Notes: a model not told the origin generated them from the sequence alone. Numbered from the stretch's first letter, positions 1 to 7,557 are shown. The stretch is DNA of 64,000 nucleotides from VRUE01 sp963796705 (GCA_963796705.1 CAWCMK010000004.1:248001-312000); one strand, 5' to 3'. Made by a program: numbers and translations.

Positions 1-82
1 GCTCGAGCACCTCTCCCTCTTCGCTGACGCAGACCTCATGGGCCTCGCTCGCCCAGTCGATCCCCGCGGTCATTCCTGCCAT
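1..82 (-). CDS. IS110-family transposase, N-terminal fragment (runs off the window)
   Basis: The reverse strand encodes 27 residues beginning MAGMTAGIDWASEAHEVCV, which is the start of the RuvC-like DEDD domain of IS110 transposases (the D of 'GIDWA' is the first catalytic acidic residue). A GAGGAGG ribosome binding site lies about 5 bases before the ATG at 80-82. The rest of the gene lies beyond the left edge, so intactness cannot be judged. IS110 enzymes catalyse RNA-guided insertion and excision of the element without long terminal inverted repeats. Confidence 0.75.
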   Translation of the reverse strand, partial: MAGMTAGIDWASEAHEVCVSEEGEVLE

Positions 83-357
83 GCTTCCTCCTCGGTCGAT
101 TCATCTCGACTGAGAACCGGCCACGAGGAGCCGTTGCGCGTGCTCATAGGGTGGCGCTCTCGGGCACCACGTCCTGTTGGCGCTTCTGGCGCCTCGCACC
201 GCCGGGAGGCGCTGGTCTCATGCGGGCCGTCTATGCGGCTAGCGACCTTGGCGCTCTCCCGGCGGGGGTCGGCTTCTCTATGCGTTCCCCCGGGATCTTC
301 GACGGCCTCGCTGCGCTCGGCCTCTCAATCTCAGAAGAACAAGGGGGAGGTTCTCCT
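83..357 (-). ncRNA. Non-coding left end of the IS110 element; candidate bridge-RNA region
   Basis: About 275 bases upstream of the partial IS110 gene carry no convincing coding sequence. IS110-group elements are known to carry their bridge RNA in the non-coding end upstream of the transposase. On the minus strand there is a perfect 7-bp hairpin (arms 189-195 and 206-212, 10-base loop) in a GC-rich repeat-like stretch near 178-215. The element boundary is not visible because only one end is in the window. The RNA call is inference from position and structure. Confidence 0.3.
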
Positions 358-599
358 ATGAGCGAATTGGAGCGCCTCGCCGAGCAGGCCGGAACCGGTT
401 CTGTCGCCGGCATGGTTGGTGAGGAAGTGATCTCCTCCGCTCGGGCTCGCGAGATGGCCAAAAAGCTCCGCGCCTTCTTGGCCGATGTCGAGCCAGGCCC
501 AGAGGGGTCGGCCACCGACCCTGAAATGCTCGAGCTTGCGGCCGCCTACGCCTCCTTCTGCGAGCAGGCTGCAGAGCAAGGAGGGATTGCATCACCTGA
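358..599 (+). pseudogene. Small hypothetical protein (about 80 aa), copy A, frameshifted near its C-terminus
   Basis: The ATG at 358 follows a GGGGGAGG ribosome binding site and opens MSELERLAEQAGTGSVAGMV. Compared with the second copy at 29882-30123, this one lacks one base near 587-591, so its frame runs past the shared TGA (597-599) and continues to 801. The ancestral protein was about 80 residues, acidic and helical ('ARAREMAKKLRAFLADVEPG', 'AAYASFCEQAAEQGG'). I do not recognise the family. There is no signal peptide or membrane segment. The other copy is broken at a different point. Confidence 0.5.
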
Positions 600-722
600 G
601 GGTCCGGTTGATGGACAGGGAGTGTCCGGGTTTCGTCGACCCCTATACCCATCAACTGCCGGGCGGACAGGGGAGCTTCGCTCCCCAGCGGTCAAGTGTC
701 CACGAAAGCGGGTCAGGCCCAC

Positions 723-840
723 ACGACCAAAACGACATAAACGACCAAAGGAATCAGCGAGCGGAGTCCCATGCCTGCAAATAGGCTCCCACGCGCACTG
801 AGCCTTGCGGCGGAGTCCCGTGAATTCAGCGGCACTTTGC
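723..840. repeat. Interspersed repeat: 'ACGACCAAAG...GCGGAGTCCC' unit, copy 1
   Basis: A tract of ACGACCAAA/ACGACATAA words is followed by GCGGAGTCCC (761-770) and then CGGAGTCCCGTGAATTCAGC (811-830). The same arrangement recurs at 1641-1781 and 17121-17170, and looser GGAGTCCC clusters lie at 4669-4735, 26605-26770 and 27570-27603. Nearly all lie just beyond the 3' end of a stalk-head gene. Confidence 0.6.
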
Positions 841-850
841 CGCGCGATGC

Positions 851-1507
851 TCAGGATTCGGCTCGGAAGCTGATCGGATCAAGCGTCATTTCCGTCGTAC
901 CAGGCGGGACCAGCAGCTGTCCTTCAACTGCGAGCCCGGATCCCGCAATCGCGATAGTCCCCATACCGACCGTGCTGCACGAACCCCCGCTACCAGAGCA
1001 CGGCACTGGAAACGACAAGATCTTGCCGGTGGTAGGCCGGAAACCAGCCGGAAGCCGGAAGATCGCACCAGATCCCACGCCAAAACCGAACGCCGTCCCT
1101 CTCAGATGAACGACGCCATCATGGTCCTTGTAAAACGCAACACTTGGATCGACCGCGATGGGCCTGCTTTCCCATCCCTGTTCAAAGCCCGGCTCTCCCG
1201 GGGTTCCCACCACATGCCACCCTTCCGTTGGTGCCAAGGCGCTTGCCGTTTGGGCGCTCGGCACCGTCCCCAATGTCGAAGCGTTGATCTGGGTACCGGT
1301 GAGCGTGCCCTTCTTCACTTTCGCTGCGGTCACGGCTTCCTTCTTGATTTTCGAGGTCACGACGGCATTCTTCTTAATCTGCTTGGTCCCGACGCTGTTC
1401 TTGCTGAGCTGCGAGGCGGCATAAGCTGCGCCACCGCTAACCAACAGGGCGAAGCAAATCGTGGACATTACGTTGGCGTAGGTCAGCTTGTCTCGTAGTT
1501 GCCTCAT
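851..1507 (-). CDS. Stalk-head (KNSV) family membrane-anchored protein 1
   Basis: The protein is 218 aa and starts MRQLRDKLTYANV; ATG 1507 was chosen over an in-frame GTG at 1516 because AAAGG is correctly spaced and family members begin this way. In order it has a single N-terminal hydrophobic segment (residues about 11-31), a stalk of decapeptide repeats (KNSVGTKQIKKNAVVTSKIK, then KKEAVTAAKVKKGTLTGTQI) and a head with 'GEPGFEQGW', 'AFYKDHDGVVHLRG' and 'FRLPAGFRPTTG'. That head pattern resembles phage tail-fibre tip domains, which is my reading and not a database result. It ends in FRAES like several siblings. It is the first of four same-strand members, probably facing outward from the membrane. 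Confidence 0.75.
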   Translation of the reverse strand: MRQLRDKLTYANVMSTICFALLVSGGAAYAASQLSKNSVGTKQIKKNAVVTSKIKKEAVTAAKVKKGTLTGTQINASTLGTVPSAQTASALAPTEGWHVVGTPGEPGFEQGWESRPIAVDPSVAFYKDHDGVVHLRGTAFGFGVGSGAIFRLPAGFRPTTGKILSFPVPCSGSGGSCSTVGMGTIAIAGSGLAVEGQLLVPPGTTEMTLDPISFRAES

Positions 1508-1640
1508 CCTTGTCACCTTTCAGCTCGTAGCACCGATGCGCCGACCATAAGCGGCAGAAGCAGCCGGCGCAAGGCGCGAGCACGCCCAGAATCCTTCCGC
1601 CAACCCGCTCCAGCATCTACACGTAAGCCGCGACCGAAGC

Positions 1641-1781
1641 GACAAAACCGACCAAAGGTGTAGCGCGAGCGGAGTCCCTGGCCTGCGATTGCGACCCTCG
1701 CGCGCGTGGAGCGGAGTCCCCTGCCTGGGAGAGCGAACGGAGTCCCGTGAATTCAGCGGCATGCGCAGCCGCGAAGGCTCA
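1641..1781. repeat. Interspersed GGAGTCCC repeat cluster, copy 2
   Basis: It contains GACAAAACCGACCAAAG, then three GGAGTCCC words and GTGAATTCAGCGGCA. The last part matches the 3' flank of stalk-head genes at 811 and 26745. It lies between stalk-head genes 1 and 2, next to a leftover gene tail at 1779-1805. Confidence 0.6.
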
Positions 1782-1805
1782 GGATTCGGCGCGGAAGGAA
1801 ACTCC
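1779..1805 (-). pseudogene. Tail-end remnant of a lost stalk-head gene
   Basis: The reverse strand reads G-V-S-F-R-A-E-S-stop, identical to the C-terminus of the copy at 48408-49058 and very close to those at 851, 17227 and 26780. It precedes the usual 3' flank repeat. No gene body is attached: immediately upstream is the separate stop of the next gene (1826). A whole gene body appears to have been deleted or replaced here. Confidence 0.55.
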
Positions 1806-1825
1806 ATGTTTGAGCGCCCCCAATC

Positions 1826-2449
1826 TCAGCTGGCCGCCCGGTACGTGATACCGCTCAGCAGGACGGTTTCTTTCAGGGCCAAAACGGCACCGGCTTCGAC
1901 TTCTGCAGCGCCCGATCCAAAAATGTACACGCCGCCTCCTTTGCTCTGTTCGAAAACCTGAATTGTGCCGCTCGCGGGGCGGTAGCCGCGGGGGAGAGTG
2001 AAGATCACCGGGGTGCCACCGGCTTTCACTACCCCTTCGAGGTGAACGATCCCGAAGGCGTCCTTGTAGAAGCCGGCCGGCGGAAAGCTAAGAAGTTCGC
2101 TCGGGGCATTGGTGGCGCCGCCGTCGAACCCCGGCTGGCCCGGCGCTCCGATGATATGGACCGCTTCAGCCGGCGGGATGGAATCGGCGCTCGCGGCATG
2201 CGTGGCGTTCGGCACCGTCCCCAGCGTCGCGGCATTGATCTGCGTCCCGGTCAAAGTCCCCTTCTTGACCTTGGCGGCGGTCACAGCTTCCTGCTTGATT
2301 TTCGCCGTGATAACCGCGTTCTTCTTCAGCTGCTTGCTGCCGACGCTGTTCTTTGCCAGTTGGGTGGCCGCAAACGCGCCTGCCCCTCCGATAGCGATGA
2401 ACAGGGCTAGCGTCGCGACAACATTCGCATAGGTCAGTTTCGGGCGCAT
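1826..2449 (-). CDS. Stalk-head (KNSV) family membrane-anchored protein 2
   Basis: The protein is 207 aa. The ATG at 2449 follows GGAGAGATGCG. It has the N-terminal anchor 'YANVVATLALFIAIGG' (about residues 6-27), decapeptide stalk repeats from 'AKNSVGSKQLKKNAV' to 'GTQINAATLGTVP', and a head with 'GQPGFDGG', 'AGFYKDAFGIVHLEG' and 'FTLPRGYRPASG', ending ITYRAAS. Anchor and stalk are almost superimposable on the neighbours, while the head differs. No catalytic residues are evident. The likely role is surface display or adhesion (inference). Confidence 0.75.
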   Translation of the reverse strand: MRPKLTYANVVATLALFIAIGGAGAFAATQLAKNSVGSKQLKKNAVITAKIKQEAVTAAKVKKGTLTGTQINAATLGTVPNATHAASADSIPPAEAVHIIGAPGQPGFDGGATNAPSELLSFPPAGFYKDAFGIVHLEGVVKAGGTPVIFTLPRGYRPASGTIQVFEQSKGGGVYIFGSGAAEVEAGAVLALKETVLLSGITYRAAS

Positions 2450-2521
2450 CGCATCTCTCCTTGATCGGCGTCGAGAGGCTGATGATGGCCCCTCACAAGA
2501 TTTCAGGTCAACTGGGGGTCG

Positions 2522-3103
2522 TTAACAGACAACCACCAAGTCGAACGGCTCGTTAGACAGACTGCCTTCTGCTCTTGTGTCGACAATGAGCGAGTTGGGA
2601 GCTTCACTGAAATCGAACTCTTCGATCTGCTTGATGGCAAGGACAACCAAGGTCGCGTTGCGAGTGTGAAGGCTGGACGTGAACGCGCAATTCGCCACCG
2701 GATGGGGGAAGCTGATTTCGCAGACTCCGGGGTTCAAGCGTTTGGAACTCACGCCTGAAGGCAGCGGCAGAGCCGGTGAGCAGCTCGCGTCAGCGTTGAA
2801 GGCCAGAGCCATCACGTTGCTCGCCCGCACCGCCGTCAAGGAGGATTGGTTTATCTCCGTCCCGGTGAGCGATCCGTCCGCGATGTCTGCCCCGGTGAGC
2901 GATCCATCAGCAACTTTCGCTCCATTCACGCTGTTGCTCTTGAGCTTCGCGGTCGTCACCGAGTTCTTCTTCAGCTGCTTGGTGCCGACCGAGTTCTTGC
3001 CCAGCTGGGTTGCGGCGAAGGCGCTTGCACCCCCGATTGCGATGAAGAGTGCGAGCGTGGCGACCACGTTCGCGTAGGTCAGCTTGTCTCGTACTTGCCT
3101 CAT
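2522..3103 (-). CDS. Stalk-head (KNSV) family protein 3, cut off from its promoter by an insertion sequence
   Basis: The protein is 193 aa and starts MRQVRDKLTYANVVATL. The anchor is at residues about 11-31. Six decapeptide repeats follow (for example NSVTTAKLKS, DGSLTGADIA, DGSLTGTEIN). The head is unlike those of proteins 1 and 2: it has two Cys pairs (C107 with 'PGVCEISFPHPVANC', and a C-terminal 'VVVC'). The gene is intact, but the IS110-type element at 3113-4549 separates it from the conserved upstream promoter repeat now at 4578-4606. The IS end supplies an AAGGA 7 bases before the ATG, so translation may survive if transcription does. Confidence 0.75.
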   Translation of the reverse strand: MRQVRDKLTYANVVATLALFIAIGGASAFAATQLGKNSVGTKQLKKNSVTTAKLKSNSVNGAKVADGSLTGADIADGSLTGTEINQSSLTAVRASNVMALAFNADASCSPALPLPSGVSSKRLNPGVCEISFPHPVANCAFTSSLHTRNATLVVLAIKQIEEFDFSEAPNSLIVDTRAEGSLSNEPFDLVVVC

Positions 3104-3112
3104 CCCGCTGTT

Positions 3113-4549
3113 CCTTACTTGTGCAGGGCCCAGCCGTCAAGCGCAGGGTCCGGGTAGTCGGTGTTGCTGGCGAGTTCAGGTGGCGCGTGTGCGCGGTTGA
3201 TGATGCGGGTGGTGTGCGCGCGGGCGCCCAGCCTTACTTCGGTCCACGACCCTCGGGTTGGCTCCGGGGCCGGCGACATGATGTTTGATGGGGTGATCCC
3301 GCTGGGGGAAGCGTTGCGGCCGCTCAGTCTTTCGAGGCCGTCCACGCGGGCGTGGCGGCAGGAACACGTCGGGAGCCGGCCGCGGCGCATCGGTGTGACG
3401 AGGGGCTTGGCGCGCACCGGGAGCCTCATGCGGGTGTCAGCGCCTCCTGGCCTGCCTCGCGCAGCGTGTGGTAGCTGCGCTTCAAGAGCTTGCGCGCGAC
3501 CGCCAGGCACGCCCGGTTGCCGCCGATCCGCTCCTTGGCGGCCAGGTAATAGGCGCGGTCGGGACTGCGCTCACCCCGCCTGGCGACCTGCGCGGCCTCA
3601 TACAGCGCCCAGCGCAGCGCCGGCGGCCCTTGACGGGAGATGTGCCCGGGCGCGCGACGCTGATCGGACTGAAACACGGTGATGTCCAGGCCGGCGTAGC
3701 GCACCGCCTGACGAGACGAGGAGAAGCGGGTGCAATCGCCGAGCTCGGCGAGGATCGTGACCGCGGTCAGCTCGCCGATCCCGTAATGGGCCATCAGCGC
3801 CTTGCACCCCACCTGGCGGCGCGCATAGGCGCGCAGCTCCTTGTCCAGCGGCGCGATCTGCGCTTCGATCGCGTCGATCATCGCGATCGCGACCGTGACC
3901 TGCTCGCGTGCTGGGGTCGGCAGCGGCTGCACTGCGAGCCACTCGCGCCCGTCCGCGGTCATCAACTGCCGGCGCTGCGGGCAGCCGTGGTGATACAGCG
4001 TCGCCTGGATCCGCTGCTGGTACTCCGAGCGCTGCTCAGAGAGCGTGTGCCGCAACCGCACCCGGCTGCGGAGGTCGAGGATGTGCTCAGGCGGGATCCA
4101 GGACTCCGGCAGCCGCTTGATCATCAGCAGCTCACGCAGATGCCGGGCGTCGGCGCGGTCGGTCTTGGCGCGCTTCTTCTTCCCCTTCCGAGCTGCAGTT
4201 TCGGTCGGCTCGGCCAGATGCACCCCGGCGCCGACCCGACGCAGCTCCTCGACTACGAACCGCCAGCCCGTCGTCGCCTCCAGCGCGACCTCCAGCTCCT
4301 GGCCGTCGAAACGGCACAGGAACTTGCGCACGCCCATACGGTCCCCCGGCGCCACCCGCCCGCGCTTTAACTCGCCGGTTTCGGTATCCAGCCACTCGGC
4401 GGTGATCTGCGCTCTATGTTGATCAAGTCCCATTACTATCGTCATTCGGGGCCTCCTCAAGCTCCCTGGTTTGAATGCCTGCGCGGACACACACCGCGCT
4501 TGAGCTGAGGAGGTCCCTACACGTCGGGGCAGACAGACTGCTCATGACA
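3113..4549. mobile_element. IS110/IS1111-type insertion sequence
   Basis: The limits come from comparing the upstream regions of stalk-head genes. After the gene start, 'CATCCCGCTGTT' (3101-3112) is shared with the copy at 27439, then similarity stops. It resumes around 4549-4570 ('CGGTCG...GTCGTAGAGCC'). The element is about 1.44 kb, with one transposase gene, about 310 bp of non-coding DNA 3' of it and about 100 bp 5'. The long 3' non-coding end fits the IS1111 subgroup, where the guide RNA is expected. No clear terminal inverted repeats were seen, as usual for the family. Boundaries are accurate to perhaps 10 bp. Confidence 0.7.
3426..4445 (-). CDS. IS110-family transposase (full length)
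   Basis: The protein is 339 aa from the ATG at 4445, chosen because GAGGAGG sits 6 bases upstream; an in-frame start at 4490 would add 15 unlikely residues. The N-terminal DEDD nuclease-like domain starts 'MGLDQHRAQITAEW', with 'EATTGWRFVVEELRR' and 'KTDRADARHLRELL'. The C-terminal Transposase_20 domain includes 'GIGELTAVTILAELGD' and 'AVRYAGLDITVFQSD', and the conserved catalytic-serine region is near 'RRAPGHISRQGPPALRWAL'. No frameshift is visible, so the element could be active. Confidence 0.9.
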   Translation of the reverse strand: MTIVMGLDQHRAQITAEWLDTETGELKRGRVAPGDRMGVRKFLCRFDGQELEVALEATTGWRFVVEELRRVGAGVHLAEPTETAARKGKKKRAKTDRADARHLRELLMIKRLPESWIPPEHILDLRSRVRLRHTLSEQRSEYQQRIQATLYHHGCPQRRQLMTADGREWLAVQPLPTPAREQVTVAIAMIDAIEAQIAPLDKELRAYARRQVGCKALMAHYGIGELTAVTILAELGDCTRFSSSRQAVRYAGLDITVFQSDQRRAPGHISRQGPPALRWALYEAAQVARRGERSPDRAYYLAAKERIGGNRACLAVARKLLKRSYHTLREAGQEALTPA

Positions 4550-4577
4550 TCTTTCGGTCGGTTTGCGTCGTAGAGCC

Positions 4578-4606
4578 ACCATAGGCCCGGGTGAATCACA
4601 GCGCAA
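4578..4606 (-). promoter_or_regulatory. Conserved stalk-head promoter, now stranded beyond the IS element
   Basis: On the minus strand: TTGCGC, a 17-base spacer, then TATGGT. The same box pair and spacing occur at 17913-17941 and 27476-27504, each about 30-40 bases upstream of an intact stalk-head gene. Here the next gene downstream is the transposase, with stalk-head gene 3 a further 1.0 kb away. Sigma-70-like function is inferred from box sequence and conservation. Confidence 0.55.
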
Positions 4607-4668
4607 GGCGCCAGCAGCGACAGAACCTATTGCCAGGGCAAACGCCCGGGGAGAGGTCCGCACTCACG

Positions 4669-4735
4669 CTTGCGGAGTTCCGTATTTGCGGGCGCAGTCC
4701 CTTGTTGGCGCGGGAGTGGAGTCCCGAGACCCGTT
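4669..4735. repeat. Degenerate GGAGTCCC repeat cluster
   Basis: GGAGTTCC, GCAGTCCC and GGAGTCCC words are spaced by about 25 bases, next to the 3' end of stalk-head gene 4. The preceding 'CCGCACTCACGCTTGCGGA' also occurs at about 27552-27572. Confidence 0.45.
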
Positions 4736-4756
4736 GCGTCTATTGAGACAGTGCTT

Positions 4757-5455
4757 CTATTTCGTGCCGATCACATCGATTCCAGCGCCTGTCGCAGTGA
4801 TCCCGCTCCCAGCGGTGCAGTTGGACGCGGTCATCAAAATGCTAAACGTGTGGGCGATCGCGTTTGCAGGGCCGATCCTCGAAGGGTTGTTTCCGGCGAT
4901 CGGGGAAAAATTGATCGTCCGGGTGACAGAGCCCGAACCTTTGTCTTCGACTAGACCGACTCCGGCCACGTTTGAAATCGTCAGAACTTTCGGATTTTCG
5001 GCGTCCTCCATGACGTAGGCCTGGACGCTCCGCGGTGCCGTGCAGCTGGCGGGGAAATTGACTTCCAGATTGGCGAGGACCTCGTTGTCTTCACCCGCGT
5101 TCTGGGTGTAGGAGGCGTTGGCAAGCGGATACAGTTCGCCCGGCGTAAATGGGACCGTCGCGGTCCCGCGGAGCCTCGCCACGATCTGGGAGAACGAGGT
5201 GCTGGGGGCATTGATATCGGCCCCGGTAACCGATCCATCGACAATCTTAGAACCGTCCACCGAGTTGTCTTTGATCTTGGCGCCGGTCACGGCGTTGTTC
5301 TTAATCTTCGCCGTCGTCACCGCGTTCTTTCTCAGCTGCTTCGAGCCGACGCTGTTCTTGCCTAGATGGCTTGCTGCATAGGCAGCCCCGCCGCCGATCA
5401 GCAAGATCAGGCACAGCGTGGAGACGACATTCGAATAGGTGAGCCTGGGGCGCAT
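4757..5455 (-). CDS. Stalk-head (KNSV) family membrane-anchored protein 4
   Basis: The protein is 232 aa. GGAGG lies 4 bases before the ATG at 5455. It starts MRPRLTYSNVVSTLCLIL, with the anchor at about residues 7-28. The stalk is built of decapeptides (KNSVGSKQLR, KNAVTTAKIK, NNAVTGAKIK, DNSVDGSKIV, DGSVTGADIN). The head is again different: 'ANLEVNFPASCTAPRSVQAY', 'DKGSGSVTRTINFSPI' and a closing 'SNCTAGSGITATGAG', with two Cys that could form a disulphide. The role is unknown; surface display is inferred. Confidence 0.75.
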   Translation of the reverse strand: MRPRLTYSNVVSTLCLILLIGGGAAYAASHLGKNSVGSKQLRKNAVTTAKIKNNAVTGAKIKDNSVDGSKIVDGSVTGADINAPSTSFSQIVARLRGTATVPFTPGELYPLANASYTQNAGEDNEVLANLEVNFPASCTAPRSVQAYVMEDAENPKVLTISNVAGVGLVEDKGSGSVTRTINFSPIAGNNPSRIGPANAIAHTFSILMTASNCTAGSGITATGAGIDVIGTK

Positions 5456-5761
5456 CTCGCCTCCTATGATCGAACCTTGGCGGGGAAGGTGGGAGACTAT
5501 GCCAAGCAGAGTCCGGCGATCAAGAGCGAGGACAAATGTGCAAGTCTCACGTCATGTGGGATGCCTCCCAATGACGTACGACAGGCTCCTGGCTGCGCCT
5601 TTCCCAGCGTTGGCCAGGGGAAGGCCCGACCCCCTGGTGTCGATTCACCGCGACCCTAATCGCGGGTCGGGTCAATGCGAAGGCCGTCCGGACGGATTCC
5701 CCAGCCGGACCTGAAGACTTGCTGGGCGTGAGACAGCATCCACGGACGATACGAACGGCCG
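5456..5761. other. Intergenic stretch without a gene
   Basis: No credible coding sequence was found on either strand. It contains small palindromes: CGACCC-7-GGGTCG near 5650-5668 and CCGTCCGGACGG around 5684-5695. It is otherwise unremarkable. Confidence 0.4.
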
Positions 5762-5998
5762 TTAGGGACTCTCCACAGCGCCGCTCATTTGCGTGATTTC
5801 CATCTCCCTAGACTGGATGTACATCTCGCGAATGACAATGTCGATCGACAACGGCAACCCCGAGCCACCGTTCGAGGAACCAACATCTATCGACTCTGGA
5901 TTCATGGTGCCACGAGCAGACGAAGGGACTTTCATAGAACACGGTTTCTCGGAGGAAATCAGCAATGTCTTTGCGCCTGGCGTAATGATCGTTTCAGG
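5762..5998 (-). pseudogene. Possible C-terminal fragment of a secreted protein
   Basis: An open frame without a proper start (only TTG at 5965) reads protein-like sequence such as 'ETIITPGAKTLLISSEK', 'ARGTMNPESIDVGSSNGGSG' and 'REMYIQSREMEITQMSG', ending SP-stop. The upstream end is a stop at about 5999, directly abutting the HEPN remnant, so the 5' part is missing. The family is not recognised. It could also be a chance frame. Confidence 0.3.
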
Positions 5999-6349
5999 TC
6001 AGCCGCGCTGTTATTGATGAACCCGTAGTGGGCGGTGTCCTTGATGTTGATCAGCTGGCGCAGCTGTTTCGCCGCCTGATCGCCGTCGGGTACGATCTGC
6101 TCGAGCAGCACCTCTGCGTCGTGGTGGTTATCAGAGCGAGATCGTTTCCCAAGCTCCTTGCAACAGGCAGCGTCGGCGGCTGCGATCCGGCAAGGATGCA
6201 ACCGAGGCGGCCACGCTTCCGTATTCCAGCGAAGGGTCGGTCACGTCCGCAGTAAGCTCGGCAACTTCGAGGAATCTCCGTGCGTGGTCCAGACGCTGGC
6301 GCGCCTGTGGCTCGCCGCACGTCTGAGTTCGCCCGCCCTTCCGAGCCAT
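5959..6349 (-). pseudogene. HEPN-domain toxin (HepT-like), frameshifted
   Basis: The ATG at 6349 lies 10 bases after the nucleotidyltransferase stop. The first frame gives 'QARQRLDHARRFLEVAEL' and 'YGSVAASVASL'; near 6193 the frame breaks and continues one base over as 'GIAAADAACCKELGKRS', then 'SDNHHDAEVLLEQI'. The 'RSRSDNHH' stretch matches the R-x(4-6)-H ribonuclease motif of HEPN toxins. In intact systems the toxin cleaves RNA and is silenced by its nucleotidyltransferase partner. One indel (a GG run at 'TTGCCGGATCGC') inactivates this copy unless it is an assembly error. Confidence 0.65.
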
Positions 6350-6359
6350 CAGCTTCGAC

Positions 6360-6722
6360 TCAAGAGCTTCCGGGCAGATTCTCCGACGAGATCGACGCAT
6401 CTTCGCTGACCTCCTCCACAACGCGAGGTCGCTCCTTCCGCAGACGTGGAAGATCGTCCTCGGAGACCTCGGCGATCCCGGCATTATTGCCGGTCCACTG
6501 GCGCACCTGATGAGCAAGTTCGTCGACCTGTTCGCGCCAAACCGCGTCCTCGATTCCCACGTCAGCGGGACGAACGAGGAAGAGGTCGATGTCGCTTCTC
6601 ACATCCCCGTCCCTGCGGGCTGCGCTGCCAAACAGGGAGGCATGAACCGGCCGTGTTTCCCATGCGCCGATCGCGTCGCGAAGGCGATGAATCAACTCCG
6701 AATGTACCTCTCCCCCGCTCAC
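6360..6722 (-). CDS. MNT-type nucleotidyltransferase, antitoxin of a HEPN/MNT pair
   Basis: The protein is 120 aa. It contains 'GSAARRDGDVRSDIDLFLV', the GSxxR...SDIDL signature of minimal nucleotidyltransferases (DxD metal site at residues about 46-48), followed by helical sequence. In MntA/HepT systems the enzyme adenylylates the HEPN toxin to neutralise it. The start overlaps the stop of the upstream fragment by 4 bases (ATGA), and the HEPN remnant follows after 10 bases, so the three form one transcription unit. This gene is intact while its partner is broken. Confidence 0.75.
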   Translation of the reverse strand: MSGGEVHSELIHRLRDAIGAWETRPVHASLFGSAARRDGDVRSDIDLFLVRPADVGIEDAVWREQVDELAHQVRQWTGNNAGIAEVSEDDLPRLRKERPRVVEEVSEDASISSENLPGSS

Positions 6723-6883
6723 CCCTCAAAGCTAATGAGCTGCCGGGCGGCAGCCCGAACCTTGGCGAACTGTGCGGGCTCGGTGGCCGAGCGCGACACG
6801 TCGATCGGCGCGTCGTCGTCAAGGCGGGTGTTGGTGCCGAAGAGCCAAGCCTTCGCGGTCTTACGCGCTGTAGCCTTGTCGTG
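6719..6883 (-). pseudogene. C-terminal fragment of a Xre/MbcA/ParS-type antitoxin
   Basis: The last 54 codons read 'ATARKTAKAWLFGTNTRLDD', 'DAPIDVSRSATEPAQFAKVR' and 'AARQLISFEG'. This resembles the toxin-binding C-terminal domain (DUF2384-like: W-L-x-G-x-N-x-x-L...P-I-D-V) of such antitoxins. No start or helix-turn-helix precedes it; the opposite-strand gene begins at 6883. It is joined by ATGA to the nucleotidyltransferase. The family call rests on the motif alone. Confidence 0.4.
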
Positions 6884-7557
6884 TGAGTGCTGCGCAGGGA
6901 CGCAAATCGGCGATGGCGGTATTCTCGATCGCTTTCCTGGCCCTGATGCCCCAAGTTCTCGCCGTTCCTCCTGGTGCAACCTCAGCGCATCGAGCGGATT
7001 GCCTACCGCAGCTAGCCCATACCGTCGCCCAGGACCGCTTGGTTCGCGTCTACTCAATTGAAGTGACGGAACCGTTCCAGCGAGAAGTCTTTTACGCCTG
7101 CCAGCGGAAAAGCCGCAAGAAACTAAAGCTCACTGAGCACAATGGCGGGCGGTTCCCAGGTTCGGTCGACAACATCAAGCTCGCCGGGCCAATGGCGGCG
7201 TTCACCTACAGCACCCATGGCATCGACACAGGCAACACCGACATCGTTGTGGTCGACGTCGTTAGCCGACATCAGCTACTCAAGCTGCCGGGGGTTGGAG
7301 GTGACGTCGATGCGGGCATAATCAGCATTAGCGACATCGAAGACCTCCTCGTAACCAACAACGGGTCGGCGGCCTGGATTACGGGCAGGGGACGCGCACG
7401 TCGCGTAGATACTTTCCAGGTCTACGACGCACTCGTGGGCGGCACTCCGACACTGCTTGAAGAAGGTCCGGAAATCGCCCCTAACTCACTGAGCCTTTCC
7501 CGCCATCAGCTCACCTGGGAAAACGCCGGGCAGCCTCACAGCGCCCACCTTCCGTAG
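6883..7557 (+). CDS. Secreted hypothetical protein
   Basis: The protein is 224 aa from GTG 6883; an ATG at 6913 would give a cleaner signal peptide (MAVFSIAFLALMPQVLA). The mature part has 'YSIEVTEPFQREVFYACQRK', 'THGIDTGNTDIVVVDV' and 'LVTNNGSAAWITGRGRARR'. These phrases suggest a propeller-like or extracytoplasmic sensor fold with repeated 'W/Y...G' strands. It has no enzymatic signature that I recognise. It is transcribed divergently from the toxin-antitoxin remnant. Confidence 0.6.
   Translation: MSAAQGRKSAMAVFSIAFLALMPQVLAVPPGATSAHRADCLPQLAHTVAQDRLVRVYSIEVTEPFQREVFYACQRKSRKKLKLTEHNGGRFPGSVDNIKLAGPMAAFTYSTHGIDTGNTDIVVVDVVSRHQLLKLPGVGGDVDAGIISISDIEDLLVTNNGSAAWITGRGRARRVDTFQVYDALVGGTPTLLEEGPEIAPNSLSLSRHQLTWENAGQPHSAHLP

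Noticed and set aside
723..840. CRISPR array from the GGAGTCCC repeats
   Set aside because: The words are short, irregularly spaced (25-100 bases) and embedded in longer conserved flanks. No cas genes occur in the window.
851..5455. True integron cassette array
   Set aside because: Gene order and repeats suggest cassettes, but no attC-like imperfect palindromes with GTTRRRY ends and no integron integrase were found.
5684..5695. 12-bp palindrome CCGTCCGGACGG as an operator
   Set aside because: GC-rich palindromes of this size are common at this base composition, and no gene starts nearby.
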